From Fontisphaera persica (lineage in GTDB: Bacteria > Verrucomicrobiota > Verrucomicrobiia > Limisphaerales > Fontisphaeraceae), in NCBI RefSeq assembly GCF_024832785.1, contig NZ_CP116615.1, positions 1,674,001-1,738,000 on the forward strand: a stretch of 64,000 nucleotides of DNA. The letters are read 5' to 3'. Shown here in pieces: positions 18,237 through 26,722 of this stretch. Made by a program: the position numbers and the translations under genes. The notes beneath the pieces are model-generated. The model was not told the DNA's origin. It saw nothing but the letters and a program-made list of their open reading frames with translations, and did no database searches. Position 1 is the stretch's first letter, and the number at the start of each line of letters is the position of its first letter.

Positions 18237-20465
18237 ATGCCTGCAGGAGCCCTTTACACCGCTGAAGGCCGCGTGGGACATTGGTTTTCCCGGCGCATGG
18301 GGTGCTGCCTGACGGCGTTGCTGGCACTGCTCCTGCAAGCCACCTCCCTCCTGGGCGCTCCCAAACCAATCAAGCAATTTGATGTCTTCCTGGGTTACGA
18401 CAACGTGGTCACTGTCGGCGCCTGGGCCCCTTTCACCTTCGAGATGCTCAATGAAGGCCCCACCTTCAAAGGCACCCTGGTCATCAAATCCGGAGGAGTC
18501 AAAAGCGGTACGCTCCGCAAGGTTCCCATTGAGCTGCCCACGGGCACCCGCAAACGCCTCTGCGTGCCCGTTTTCATGGATTCCTATTATGGAGGATCAT
18601 GGGATGTTTTGCTCTATGATGAAAGCGGCGCTTTGCGTGAAGAACGGCGGGATATACGCCCGCGCATTCACCTTTCCAATGAAAACGCGCTGATGGGCGC
18701 TCTGCCCAAGACCGTGGGCGGCATGCCCTCCTTTGCCGAAGTCAATCGCTTGTTATCGCGTTACCAGCCCGTGACTGCCCGGCTTAGCCCCGAATTGTTT
18801 CCGGACCATCCCCTGGCTTTGGAGGGCCTCACCGCGTTTTACCTGCATGCGGAAAAAGCCGCGGAATTGCGGGAAGCCCAGGTGCGCGCCCTGTTGGCCT
18901 GGGTGCACCAGGGCGGCCATTTCATCGTAGGATTGCATGCGCCGTCCGATCTCCAAGGCGCTCCCTGGTTGCAGCGCCTGCTGCCCTTCGCCCCCAATGG
19001 CATGGAAAAGATGGATTATCTCAACAGTTTGGCTTCCTGGATTCGTGCTTCGCATCCCCGTCTCTTCTTGCCACCTGGCCATGACCAGGCCGTCCAACCT
19101 GGTTTCGAGGAAGTGCCCCTGCCAGACGCCACCCCCACCGTTTCCGGCGGCGTCGTCCTCGGCGAAGTCACAGAAGGCCGTGTCATGGCCGAGAGCAAGG
19201 GACGTCCCCTGATGATTACCGCCAAACGGGGTCGCGGATTGCTCACCGTGCTCACCTTCGCGCCGGAAACCGAACCCTTCCGTTCGTGGCCTCACCGCCG
19301 ACACTTTTTCGCCAAACTTTTGGAAATCAATCCCCTCTTCTTCTACCAAGGGAAGATCGCAAACCCCGCCAGCGTTCAAATTTATCACAACGGTTTCATA
19401 GATGGAATCATGGGGCAGATTATTGACAGCCGGCAAATCCGCCAGCTCCCCCTGGGTTGGATGGTCGTCCTGCTCATGGGATACCTCGTGGTGATTGGTC
19501 CCGTGGATTATTTCCTCTTGCGCAGGCTCAAGCGGCCCATGCTCACCTGGATTACTTTCCCGGCTTATGTCGCGATGTTCTCGGCCTTGATTTATTGGGT
19601 GGGCTATAAATTGCGCGCCGGCGAAATGGAATGGAATGAGGTGCACGTCGCCGACGTGCACCCCCGGGAACAAGGCGGCGCCCAACTTCGCGCCTGGAAC
19701 TTCATTGGGGCGTACGCACCCGCCAACGTCACTTATCAAGTGGCTTCCTCCGCTCCCGTAGCGTCATTGCGCGATGAATACCGTGTTCACTCGGAACCAG
19801 GAATCTGGTCGCAAAAACGCACCGAAGTTTCCCAGGAGGGCGATACCTTCAAAGGCGCCTTGTCCATCCCGGTCTGGACCAGCCAACGCTATGTCGAGGA
19901 ATACTTGCAAGCCGTCCGCCAGACCCCCATCAGCGCGACCGTCATGGCTGACCAGGGCAACCTTAAAATGCAGATTCGCAACCATCTGTCTAAACCTTTG
20001 GCCTGCGTATGGGTCTTTAGCACGAATGGCGTGGATAAAGTGCTTAATATCAATCCCGGCCAAACCGTCATCCTGCCGCTCACCAATAAAATGACATGGG
20101 CCTTTTTCAGGACCAACCAACTCGACCATATACACCCCCAGTCTCACACCTCACATGACGATGGCGACAATTCCCCTGTGGTTAAAAACGCCGAAGAGTG
20201 GGTGCGTTTGACCGCCGCCGCCTCCTTTCCCATGAGAACGAAGTATTCGCACGGCACCACTGTGTTGCTGGCCCCCCCCCAATTCAATCTCAACCCCTGC
20301 CTCCAACGCGGGGATATTGTGGTGATGGCGGCGGTGGAAGACCACCTGCCCAAACCATCCCTGCTCAAATCATCCAAAACCATTAAGCGGGGCTTCGGTC
20401 ATACCGTTTATCGCCTGGTCATCAAGCGACCGCTGGCCGACACCCCCGCTGCCACGCCCCCTTAA
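18237..20465 (+). CDS. Large membrane-anchored protein, possible partner of the following ABC ATPase
   Basis: The roughly 740-residue product has an N-terminal signal (GCCLTALLALLLQATSLLGA), an exported N-terminal half and at least two membrane helices near residues 405-460 (GWMVVLLMGYLVVIGPVDYF and FPAYVAMFSALIYWVGYKL). A second soluble part of about 280 residues follows. Around residues 185-235 the segment GLTAFYLHAEKAAELREAQ followed by ALLAWVHQGGHFIVGLHAP looks like the class I glutamine-amidotransferase-like domain seen in GldG/DUF4350-type proteins. The ABC ATPase gene starts 57 bases downstream, an arrangement similar to gliding/export ABC systems. ATGs at 18237 and 18297 are possible starts; 18237 is used here. 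I do not assign a function. Confidence 0.72.
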   Translation: MPAGALYTAEGRVGHWFSRRMGCCLTALLALLLQATSLLGAPKPIKQFDVFLGYDNVVTVGAWAPFTFEMLNEGPTFKGTLVIKSGGVKSGTLRKVPIELPTGTRKRLCVPVFMDSYYGGSWDVLLYDESGALREERRDIRPRIHLSNENALMGALPKTVGGMPSFAEVNRLLSRYQPVTARLSPELFPDHPLALEGLTAFYLHAEKAAELREAQVRALLAWVHQGGHFIVGLHAPSDLQGAPWLQRLLPFAPNGMEKMDYLNSLASWIRASHPRLFLPPGHDQAVQPGFEEVPLPDATPTVSGGVVLGEVTEGRVMAESKGRPLMITAKRGRGLLTVLTFAPETEPFRSWPHRRHFFAKLLEINPLFFYQGKIANPASVQIYHNGFIDGIMGQIIDSRQIRQLPLGWMVVLLMGYLVVIGPVDYFLLRRLKRPMLTWITFPAYVAMFSALIYWVGYKLRAGEMEWNEVHVADVHPREQGGAQLRAWNFIGAYAPANVTYQVASSAPVASLRDEYRVHSEPGIWSQKRTEVSQEGDTFKGALSIPVWTSQRYVEEYLQAVRQTPISATVMADQGNLKMQIRNHLSKPLACVWVFSTNGVDKVLNINPGQTVILPLTNKMTWAFFRTNQLDHIHPQSHTSHDDGDNSPVVKNAEEWVRLTAAASFPMRTKYSHGTTVLLAPPQFNLNPCLQRGDIVVMAAVEDHLPKPSLLKSSKTIKRGFGHTVYRLVIKRPLADTPAATPP

Positions 20466-20522
20466 TCAAAGACAGCAGCGCAACCTGATGATTATGACTG
20501 CGTATTGAAACTTGGATTGCCT

Positions 20523-21473
20523 ATGGCACAAGCCCCTCCCCTTCCCGCCGTCCAGACCCTGCATCTGACACGCCAATTCGGCCCGCTGGTTGCCGTCAAT
20601 GACCTGAACATGACCGTCCTGCGCGGCGATTTGTTCGGCTTCATCGGCTCCAACGGCGCCGGCAAAACCACCACTCTCCGCATTCTGGCCACTTTCCTGA
20701 CCCCCACCAGCGGCACCGCCAAAATCCTGGGACGCGACATCGTCTCCGAAAGCGACTCCATCCGCCATCTCATCGGGTACATGCCTGACTTCTTCGGGGT
20801 GTACAAGGACATGGAAGTCACGGAATACCTCGACTTCTTTGCGGCCTGTTACCGCATTCCCGCCGGAAAACGCGAAAAAACCGTCAACGACGTCCTGGAG
20901 CTGGTGGGGCTGAGCGACAAGAAAGGCTCGCTGATTGGCGCCTTGAGCCGCGGCATGCAGCAACGCCTGGGGCTGGCCCGCGTGCTGATTCACGACCCGG
21001 AAGTGCTCCTGCTGGATGAGCCAGCCAGCGGGCTGGACCCCCGGGCGCGCATCGAAGTCATGGCCATCCTCCAGGAGCTGCAACGCCTGGGCAAAACCAT
21101 CCTCATTTCCTCGCACATCCTGAGCGAACTGCAAAGCCTCTGCAATCGCGTGGCCATCATTGAAAAAGGCCGTTTGGTTTACTGCGGGGACATTGAAGGG
21201 GTTCGCAACCACCTGACCAGCAGCCGCGTGGTTTGGGTCAAGGTAACCAGCGACCCCGAACAAGCGCGTCAATTGTTGCTCCAACACCCGCAGGTTAAGG
21301 AAATCACCTTCGAGGAGCAGGAACTCAGGGTGCAACTCACCGACCACCAGACCGACCTCAGCTTTGTCGCAGAAGTGCTGGTCAAGGGCGGCGCCAAACT
21401 CGTCGGTTTGCGCGAGCAGGAAATCGGACTGGAAGAAGTCTTTATGCGCCTCACCACGGGAGAGACGCAATAG
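20523..21473 (+). CDS. ABC transporter ATP-binding protein
   Basis: The 316-residue ATPase has a full set of motifs: Walker A GSNGAGKTTTLR, Q-loop in GYMPDFFGVYKDME, signature LSRGMQQRLGLARVL, Walker B VLLLDEPASGLDPRAR and the His switch SSHILSEL. About 90 C-terminal residues form an extra regulatory-type domain, as in DrrA, CcmA and GldA exporters. The ATG at 20523 is preferred over an upstream TTG because MAQAPPLPA starts the family region. No permease gene follows; the next gene is on the opposite strand. The preceding membrane protein is the only obvious partner. Confidence 0.9.
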   Translation: MAQAPPLPAVQTLHLTRQFGPLVAVNDLNMTVLRGDLFGFIGSNGAGKTTTLRILATFLTPTSGTAKILGRDIVSESDSIRHLIGYMPDFFGVYKDMEVTEYLDFFAACYRIPAGKREKTVNDVLELVGLSDKKGSLIGALSRGMQQRLGLARVLIHDPEVLLLDEPASGLDPRARIEVMAILQELQRLGKTILISSHILSELQSLCNRVAIIEKGRLVYCGDIEGVRNHLTSSRVVWVKVTSDPEQARQLLLQHPQVKEITFEEQELRVQLTDHQTDLSFVAEVLVKGGAKLVGLREQEIGLEEVFMRLTTGETQ

Positions 21474-21594
21474 AGGACCCCCCCTCCGCAAAGTCCTTCA
21501 CCGGCCCTGTGCTTGCACCAGGGGCCAGCACAGTCAGGTGAGTTCACGCCTCACCAGCAGGGGCTGGGTCGCCCCAGCGCGCCCCGCTACCGCC

Positions 21595-22383
21595 CTAGAT
21601 TTGCGAATAAGGCGCTGGCTTGAGCACGATATTGGTAATGCCACACAAGATTTCCTTGTCGGCATATTCCGGCATCTTGCGCAGCTTTTGCCATTCGGGA
21701 TGCGGCCCAAAACGCTTCCATGCCTCCGCCATGTCGGACGGTTTCTCAAATCCCAGCATGTAGGTCAAATTGGGCATCTTGGCCCCCGCGATGGCCTCCC
21801 CGAAGAACACCGGATTGAGGCCCACTTCGCGGAATATCTTGATTTCACCGGCATCGTTGAACATTTCGATTTTCTTCTGGCCGGTTTTCACGCTGGGGCT
21901 TTCATAGATGCGCAATTGAAACACCCGGTCAGGCCCCTTGGCGGGCGTCTCAATCTGCGGCATCCCCGCAAATGCCAGGAACAACCAGGTTTCCATTCGT
22001 TTGAAGGCGGGCGCGGAAGCCGGCGCATTCCAATAAGCAGCGCCCTTTTGCAAATGCTCCTGGTCTCGAAGCAGCTTCTGCGTCAGCCCAAAGACAGACT
22101 CCGCGCTGGTATGGCGCAGCAGCACATACGCCGAGGCCAGCTTCGGGTCAGGTTTTTCCGGAAAAAACACCCCCACCGGCTGCACGCCCGCCCGGTTGCA
22201 GGCCGGAATGAAGGCGTCCTTCATGTACCCGTCAAAAAGCTGGCGTTGCTCTTCCGTCTCCAGGATGAACATCCGCAGCTCGTAATAATCCCGTTTCTGT
22301 GGCGCTGCGGCCGCCCACGCCGTGGAAGAAGTTGCACCCAAAGCCGCCAATCCGGCTGTTGCGAGGAAATGTCGTCGTTGCAT
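21595..22383 (-). CDS. Exported NIPSNAP-family protein
   Basis: The 262-residue product begins MQRRHFLATAGLAALGA, a Tat-type signal ending near ATSSTAWAAAA. Two ferredoxin-like NIPSNAP repeats follow: the first starts at YYELRMFILETEEQRQLFDG, the second at VFQLRIYESPSVKTGQKK and ends with the DMAEAWKRFGPHPEWQKLR signature. The ATG at 22383 is used because it begins the signal. NIPSNAP proteins have no settled enzymatic role; exported tandem-domain versions are frequent in Verrucomicrobiota and Planctomycetes. It is a single gene convergent with the ABC ATPase. Confidence 0.88.
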   Translation of the reverse strand: MQRRHFLATAGLAALGATSSTAWAAAAPQKRDYYELRMFILETEEQRQLFDGYMKDAFIPACNRAGVQPVGVFFPEKPDPKLASAYVLLRHTSAESVFGLTQKLLRDQEHLQKGAAYWNAPASAPAFKRMETWLFLAFAGMPQIETPAKGPDRVFQLRIYESPSVKTGQKKIEMFNDAGEIKIFREVGLNPVFFGEAIAGAKMPNLTYMLGFEKPSDMAEAWKRFGPHPEWQKLRKMPEYADKEILCGITNIVLKPAPYSQI

Positions 22384-22597
22384 AATCCAGTGTGGTGTTA
22401 ATGTGTAACTCTCTTCTAAACAGTTTCCCTCCCAAAGCAAGTGATTTATGAGCCAAAAGCTTCTCTATGGCTGCGCCCAACTCGCCAAGTGGGCCAAGCC
22501 ACTCAAAAAGTTTTCCCCCAGCAAAGTTGACGAATACTCCCCTACCCCTGCCCTCAGGGGCCGGGTCCTCTGGCGGGTGAATTCGTGCCCAGAGCGC

Positions 22598-22867
22598 TCA
22601 GGCCGCCACGGCCACGCTGGTTGGCCGGTGACGGCTTGCCCAGCAGGCGTGATACAGGGCATCCTTGAGCTGCACCCGGCGCATCTTCAACTCCTCCAGC
22701 TCTTCCAAACTCGCCCTCTCCAGGTCTTCCTCAATGCGGCAGATATGGTCATCTATCCGGTGGTACTCTTCGTACATCTTCCGGAATTGACCACATTCGC
22801 TACGCAGTTTGAGGATGATTTCCCGCATTTCCGGGAAATCGGCCAGGAGAGGGTGATGGAGGTCCAT
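22598..22867 (-). CDS. DUF465 family small protein
   Basis: The 89-residue product fits the YdcH/DUF465 family: the N-terminus MDLHHPLLADFPEMREIILK and the middle FRKMYEEYHRIDDHICRIEE are characteristic, followed by a second helix (LKMRRVQLKDALYH). It is an all-alpha hairpin of unknown function found in many bacteria. The ATG at 22867 is chosen because it begins the family motif; the frame stays open 24 codons upstream. It lies 215 bases upstream of the NIPSNAP gene on the same strand. Confidence 0.82.
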   Translation of the reverse strand: MDLHHPLLADFPEMREIILKLRSECGQFRKMYEEYHRIDDHICRIEEDLERASLEELEELKMRRVQLKDALYHACWASRHRPTSVAVAA

Positions 22868-23107
22868 AAGCCGGATACCTTGGGTTGGGGGTTTCACGCC
22901 CGGGCTGGGAGAGCAACCTCCCTGACACCGCAAAACCACAAATGCCGGGCCTTGCGCCTTTTACGGCTGGAGCCAAGCGGGCGTATGTTCTTGTGGCGGC
23001 TATAACGCCCTTAAGTTACGCCGCGCTCCCCCACCCGTCCAGCGAAAGTGACTAAAATTTTTTGGCAGATTTTTACCCAAAATTGGCAAATCTCCCCCCA
23101 AAACCCA

Positions 23108-24484
23108 TTAGCCCCCCGCGCCAACCCCCAGCCGCATCTCCAAGTCCTTGCGCCACATGTCTCCCAGCTCTTCCACGCTGTGTCCCGTCAATTCCTTCCA
23201 CGTCTGCTCGTTGTAACGGCCCTCCCGAATGAAGGCATTAAGTTTGGGTACAAAGTCCTTGCCATGCCGGCCGCTGACCCAGTTCAGGAAATTGGCGGTA
23301 ATGCGATAGCTGCCATCGTACCGTGCCCGCGGCAAATTGCGCGCGGTGATTTCCGCCCCTTTGGTCTCCGGTTCAAAGATGAAGAAGCGCAGGTAATCGG
23401 TAATCCCCTCCGTCAACCACCCTGGCGCGCGCGTGGCGCCGGGCTGGCGCGGGGCGCGCCCATATTGCTGCACCACGTGCACCATTTCGTGAAACAATGC
23501 CCCCAGCGCCTCGCCTTTGAGATTTTGCCGGAACCAGCCGGAGGCGCACCGGATGCGCGTGCCACTAGTGGCGGCCACGCCTTGCATCGCCGGATCAAAA
23601 ACCACCGTAAACCGCGCCGGCGCCTCGAAACCCTGCGAGGGCAGCATCTCCACCAGCCGCGGGTACCATGTCTGAATCATCGGCGCCACCTTCTCCTCCA
23701 CCCACTCTTGAAACTCAGGCGAAGCCGAGGTATCCACCACCGCCCGATAACGCCCCCCCGCAATTACAATCTCCCGCAGCCCCCCCGTGGGCACCGGGCA
23801 CGGTTCTGGCGGCGGCGCGTCCGCGTCCCAAACATCCACCTCACTGAAAAACGTGTTGCCAAAGGCATCGCGGTCTTCCGTCCGGAAAAAGTCAAACAAC
23901 ACATGCCGATAAGTGCCCAAATCCCCCTGCACGGCCGCAATCCGCACCGCATATTGCCCGCCCGGCTGGCCTTGCCGCGGCCGCGTATCCACCCGCGCCA
24001 GCCGGTGCCAGCCCGCCTGGGTGGGGTCAGTGCCGCGGGCCGGCCTGGCCTGAAAGCCCGCCGAAGCCCCATCGCTGACATAAACATCATACACCTGCGG
24101 GCCGCGCCAATCCGGATGCCAGGAATAGGTATGCAGGGCCTTCATCCGCACCGCCCGCGTCAAATCCAAGTACACCCGCCCCCCATCGGTGCCCTGGGCA
24201 AAAAAGAAGTTGGCCGCCGGCACATCTTCATCCGACGGCAGCCGCCCGTCATTCAGGCAGCTTAAGCCGCCGGAATTGGGGTCGGCGCGGCCGCTGACGA
24301 TTTCCCAGCGTCCGTTGGCAGCCGCATCATTCCGCGCCGGCGGAGGCACCTGAGCGAAACGAAACTGCCGCGAGGCCGCCTCCCCGGGCAGGTGCTCCAC
24401 CTCAATGCGGGTTTGCGCATTCACAGTCATTGACGCCGCCAGACAAAGGGCCGCGCAACCCACGTTAAAATAATGCTTGTGCAT
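23108..24484 (-). CDS. Exported basic-secretory-protein-type metallopeptidase
   Basis: The 458-residue product has a signal peptide (NVGCAALCLAASMTVNAQ). A beta-rich domain of about 200 residues resembles a carbohydrate-binding or discoidin-like module. A C-terminal BSP (plant basic secretory protein) peptidase domain carries the zinc site: GALFHEMVHVVQQYGR (HExxH with a third ligand downstream) and GWLTEGITDYLRFFIF. The last part TWKELTGHSVEELGDMWRKD is typical of the family's end. The substrate is unknown. The ATG at 24484 is used; a TTG nine bases upstream is less likely. The gene ends the accessory region before the CRISPR locus and lies downstream of cas2 on the same strand. Confidence 0.85.
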   Translation of the reverse strand: MHKHYFNVGCAALCLAASMTVNAQTRIEVEHLPGEAASRQFRFAQVPPPARNDAAANGRWEIVSGRADPNSGGLSCLNDGRLPSDEDVPAANFFFAQGTDGGRVYLDLTRAVRMKALHTYSWHPDWRGPQVYDVYVSDGASAGFQARPARGTDPTQAGWHRLARVDTRPRQGQPGGQYAVRIAAVQGDLGTYRHVLFDFFRTEDRDAFGNTFFSEVDVWDADAPPPEPCPVPTGGLREIVIAGGRYRAVVDTSASPEFQEWVEEKVAPMIQTWYPRLVEMLPSQGFEAPARFTVVFDPAMQGVAATSGTRIRCASGWFRQNLKGEALGALFHEMVHVVQQYGRAPRQPGATRAPGWLTEGITDYLRFFIFEPETKGAEITARNLPRARYDGSYRITANFLNWVSGRHGKDFVPKLNAFIREGRYNEQTWKELTGHSVEELGDMWRKDLEMRLGVGAGG

Positions 24485-24545
24485 AGTATCCAAGACTCAT
24501 GCCGCCCCGCTTTGGTTACGTGCGGAAAGGGCCAGCACCCCCGAC

Positions 24546-24821
24546 TCACACCAGATAACAAACGCTTCTTTCGGAGCATCGCATGGTGCCCGCCGTTAGC
24601 GTATCTTTTGCGCAGCGCGCGTCAATTTTATACGCCACCAGCCGGTCCTCCTCTTCATTAATCTCCTCCAACAGCCGCAGCCAGAAGTCGTTGAACTCAT
24701 CCTCGTCCAAATGACACTCAAACACACTGTACTGCACCCGCACGCCGTAGTCCTCGCACACGCGGGCCACCCGGGCCAGGCGCTTGGCATCGGCTATATC
24801 GTAGGCCACCACGGTTAGCAT
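24546..24821 (-). CDS. cas2: CRISPR-associated Cas2
   Basis: The 91-residue product is normal for Cas2, the dimeric scaffold that joins Cas1 in the spacer-integration complex. It starts MLTVVAYDIADAKRL, with the conserved Asp, and continues VQYSVFECHLDEDEF and KIDARCAKDTLTAG. The ATG at 24821 is preceded by a strong GGGAGGGCGAG Shine-Dalgarno stretch. A longer frame would begin with TTG at 24920, overlapping the cas1 stop, but the extra 33 residues have no family match. It is the last cas gene of the minus-strand set, downstream of cas1. Confidence 0.93.
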   Translation of the reverse strand: MLTVVAYDIADAKRLARVARVCEDYGVRVQYSVFECHLDEDEFNDFWLRLLEEINEEEDRLVAYKIDARCAKDTLTAGTMRCSERSVCYLV

Positions 24822-24916
24822 CTCGCCCTCCCCCGGCGGACTGGCCTCGTAGGGCACCTGCGGAAACGCCTCATACCACCAGCCTTCCATAAGCCAGCCC
24901 GCCTTTTCTGGAGTTT

Positions 24917-25972
24917 TCAATTCATGATGAACGGCTCGAATCTATCTGGCTGCTCCAGTGCCGCCTTGTACATGACCGCCTGCTGCTCCAACTGCTGCCG
25001 CAACGTGGTGCGGTGCCCCACGCACTCGCTCATAAACTGCCGCTCCATGCGCCGCTCATATTGCAGCAGGTACTTCCGGCGGCCCTCCGCATTCAGATAA
25101 ATCCCTCCGTTCTTCGGTTCAAAATGCTCCTTCCCCAACATCTGATGCGTGAATAAATCCAGCGTCAGCGCCTCCACCAAGGCCGGTCGAAACGGCTCGA
25201 TTAAATCCAGCGCCAGCGACCATCGCCCATCCTCCGTATGATGCAGCAACCCCAGCGAGGGATCCAAACCATGCCCATGCAAAAAAGCCACCATCTCATG
25301 GTAGATCATCGTGGCCCCAAAACTGATGCACGCATTCACCGCATTATGCGGCGGGCGGGTCGAGCGCCGCTCAAACGGAAACTCCGGCGGCAGCAACCGC
25401 CCCCACATCTGCCAATATCGCGCCGTGCTCACCCCCTCGTAACCCCGCAGCTCGTCCAGCGTGCCCGCCTTCTTGATATCCTCAAACAAACCATGCAGCC
25501 ACTCCAGCATCTCCACAAAATCCTCGACCTGCCCCTTGTCGGGCAACGGCACCCCTTCCCCCTCCCGCCCGGAGCGGGAAGCCGCAATGCGCTGCAAAAC
25601 CCGCCGCTGATTGTACAACTTGGCCGTCACAACCTTCCGGGCCATCTGCAGCGCAAACTCCGGCTCCAACGTGCGTTGATACTGCCGCAACCGCGCCATC
25701 CCATGCGCTTGGGTGGGAGGCAGGAAGCCGCCCAGAAATTGCCCATTCCACCCCAGATAACCCACCGGCACCGCCCGGCGCAACAACTCCGCCATCGCCT
25801 CCGACGTGATTTGCACCGATTCCTCCAACAACACCCGGTCCAAATCGCGGATGGGAATCTCACGGATGACCTCCTCGTGGCCGTTGCCGTTGCCGTTGCG
25901 GGCCACAATTTCCAGACGTTCACGGGCCAGGCGCACCCGGCCCTGCGGCGTGGTAATGTAGGCTGTGGGCAT
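24917..25972 (-). CDS. cas1: CRISPR-associated Cas1 integrase
   Basis: The 351-residue product is Cas1, the metal-dependent integrase for new spacers. The N-terminal beta domain starts MPTAYITTPQGRVRLARERL. The catalytic alpha domain has the usual residues: Glu in NAVNACISFGATMIYHE, His in LGLLHHTEDGRWSLAL and Asp in LDLIEPFRPALVEAL. The ATG at 25972 is chosen because it begins the domain; 22 further codons upstream are open. It is separated from cas2 by 95 bases and from the array by about 750 bases of repetitive DNA. It lies on the same strand as the cmr operon on the other side of the array. Confidence 0.95.
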   Translation of the reverse strand: MPTAYITTPQGRVRLARERLEIVARNGNGNGHEEVIREIPIRDLDRVLLEESVQITSEAMAELLRRAVPVGYLGWNGQFLGGFLPPTQAHGMARLRQYQRTLEPEFALQMARKVVTAKLYNQRRVLQRIAASRSGREGEGVPLPDKGQVEDFVEMLEWLHGLFEDIKKAGTLDELRGYEGVSTARYWQMWGRLLPPEFPFERRSTRPPHNAVNACISFGATMIYHEMVAFLHGHGLDPSLGLLHHTEDGRWSLALDLIEPFRPALVEALTLDLFTHQMLGKEHFEPKNGGIYLNAEGRRKYLLQYERRMERQFMSECVGHRTTLRQQLEQQAVMYKAALEQPDRFEPFIMN

Positions 25973-26722
25973 AAGCTTTCTCTTTCGTTTATTCCCCACT
26001 CCAACCAATCCCCACTCAAACCACGCCTTCAATATCACTGACTATTCATACGCCAGCAAATTTTCAGACGTCCTGGGACATCTGCGCCCCCTTGAGGAAC
26101 TTTGCTGGTTCTAGCGTTCAGTCGTTCCCCTCCTGCGGAGGGAAGTTACAAGTTTGAAGTGTCAAGTTTCAAGATGTCCCCCTCCGCTGCCATGAACAAA
26201 GGGGGCGGCCTCTTCACTTCCAACTTGAAACTTGAAACTTCAAACGCCCCTTTACGCCTGACGGCGTGCGGGGGATTTTTCAGTTTGCAGTGTTCAGTGT
26301 TCAGTCCTTCCGGTTGCCTTAAGCGAGGGCGAAGGGGCTGCCGCTTCCAACTTGAAACTTGAAACTTGAAACTTCTCCACGGCTCCCCTTCTCCCAGCGC
26401 CGCCGACTACCAATCCCTACTGAACACTGCCAACTGAACACTGAACACTTCTCCGCCTTTCGGCATTCACTGCCCCTCCTGCGGAGGGAGTTACAAGTTT
26501 CAAGGGTCAAGTTTCAAGGAGCCGCCCTGCACGCCTGGCGGCGTGCGGGGGATTTTTCAGTTTGCAGTGTTCAGTGTTCAGTCCTTCCGGTTGCCTTAAG
26601 CGAGGGCGAAGGGGCTGCCGCTTCCAACTTGAAACTTGAAACTTGAAACTTCTCCACGGCTCCCCTTCTCCCAGCGCCGCCGACTACCAATCCCTACTGA
26701 ACACTGCCAACTGAACACTGAA
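25973..26722. repeat. Gene-free repetitive tract between cas1 and the CRISPR array, with a 209-bp duplication
   Basis: No credible gene is present. The tract is made of short tandem motifs: runs of CTTGAAA units (for example 26217-26240, 26349-26374 and 26627-26652) and runs of TGAACACT/CAGTGTTCA units. Positions 26262-26470 and 26539-26747 are identical over 209 bases (offset 277), and a related block starting CCCTCCTGCGGAGGG occurs near 26128 and 26472. The duplicated block ends with part of the CRISPR repeat (CGCCTTTCGGCATTCAC), so the array's outer end has been copied together with its flank. The open frames here are low-complexity translations of these motifs. Confidence 0.85.

Noticed and set aside
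24822-24920. Cas2 extended upstream to a TTG overlapping the cas1 stop
   Set aside because: The ATG at 24821 has a strong ribosome-binding site and begins the family domain; the extra 33 residues match nothing.
26102-26362. Short frame in the repetitive tract between cas1 and the array
   Set aside because: Low-complexity translation of CTTGAAA and TGAACACT units.
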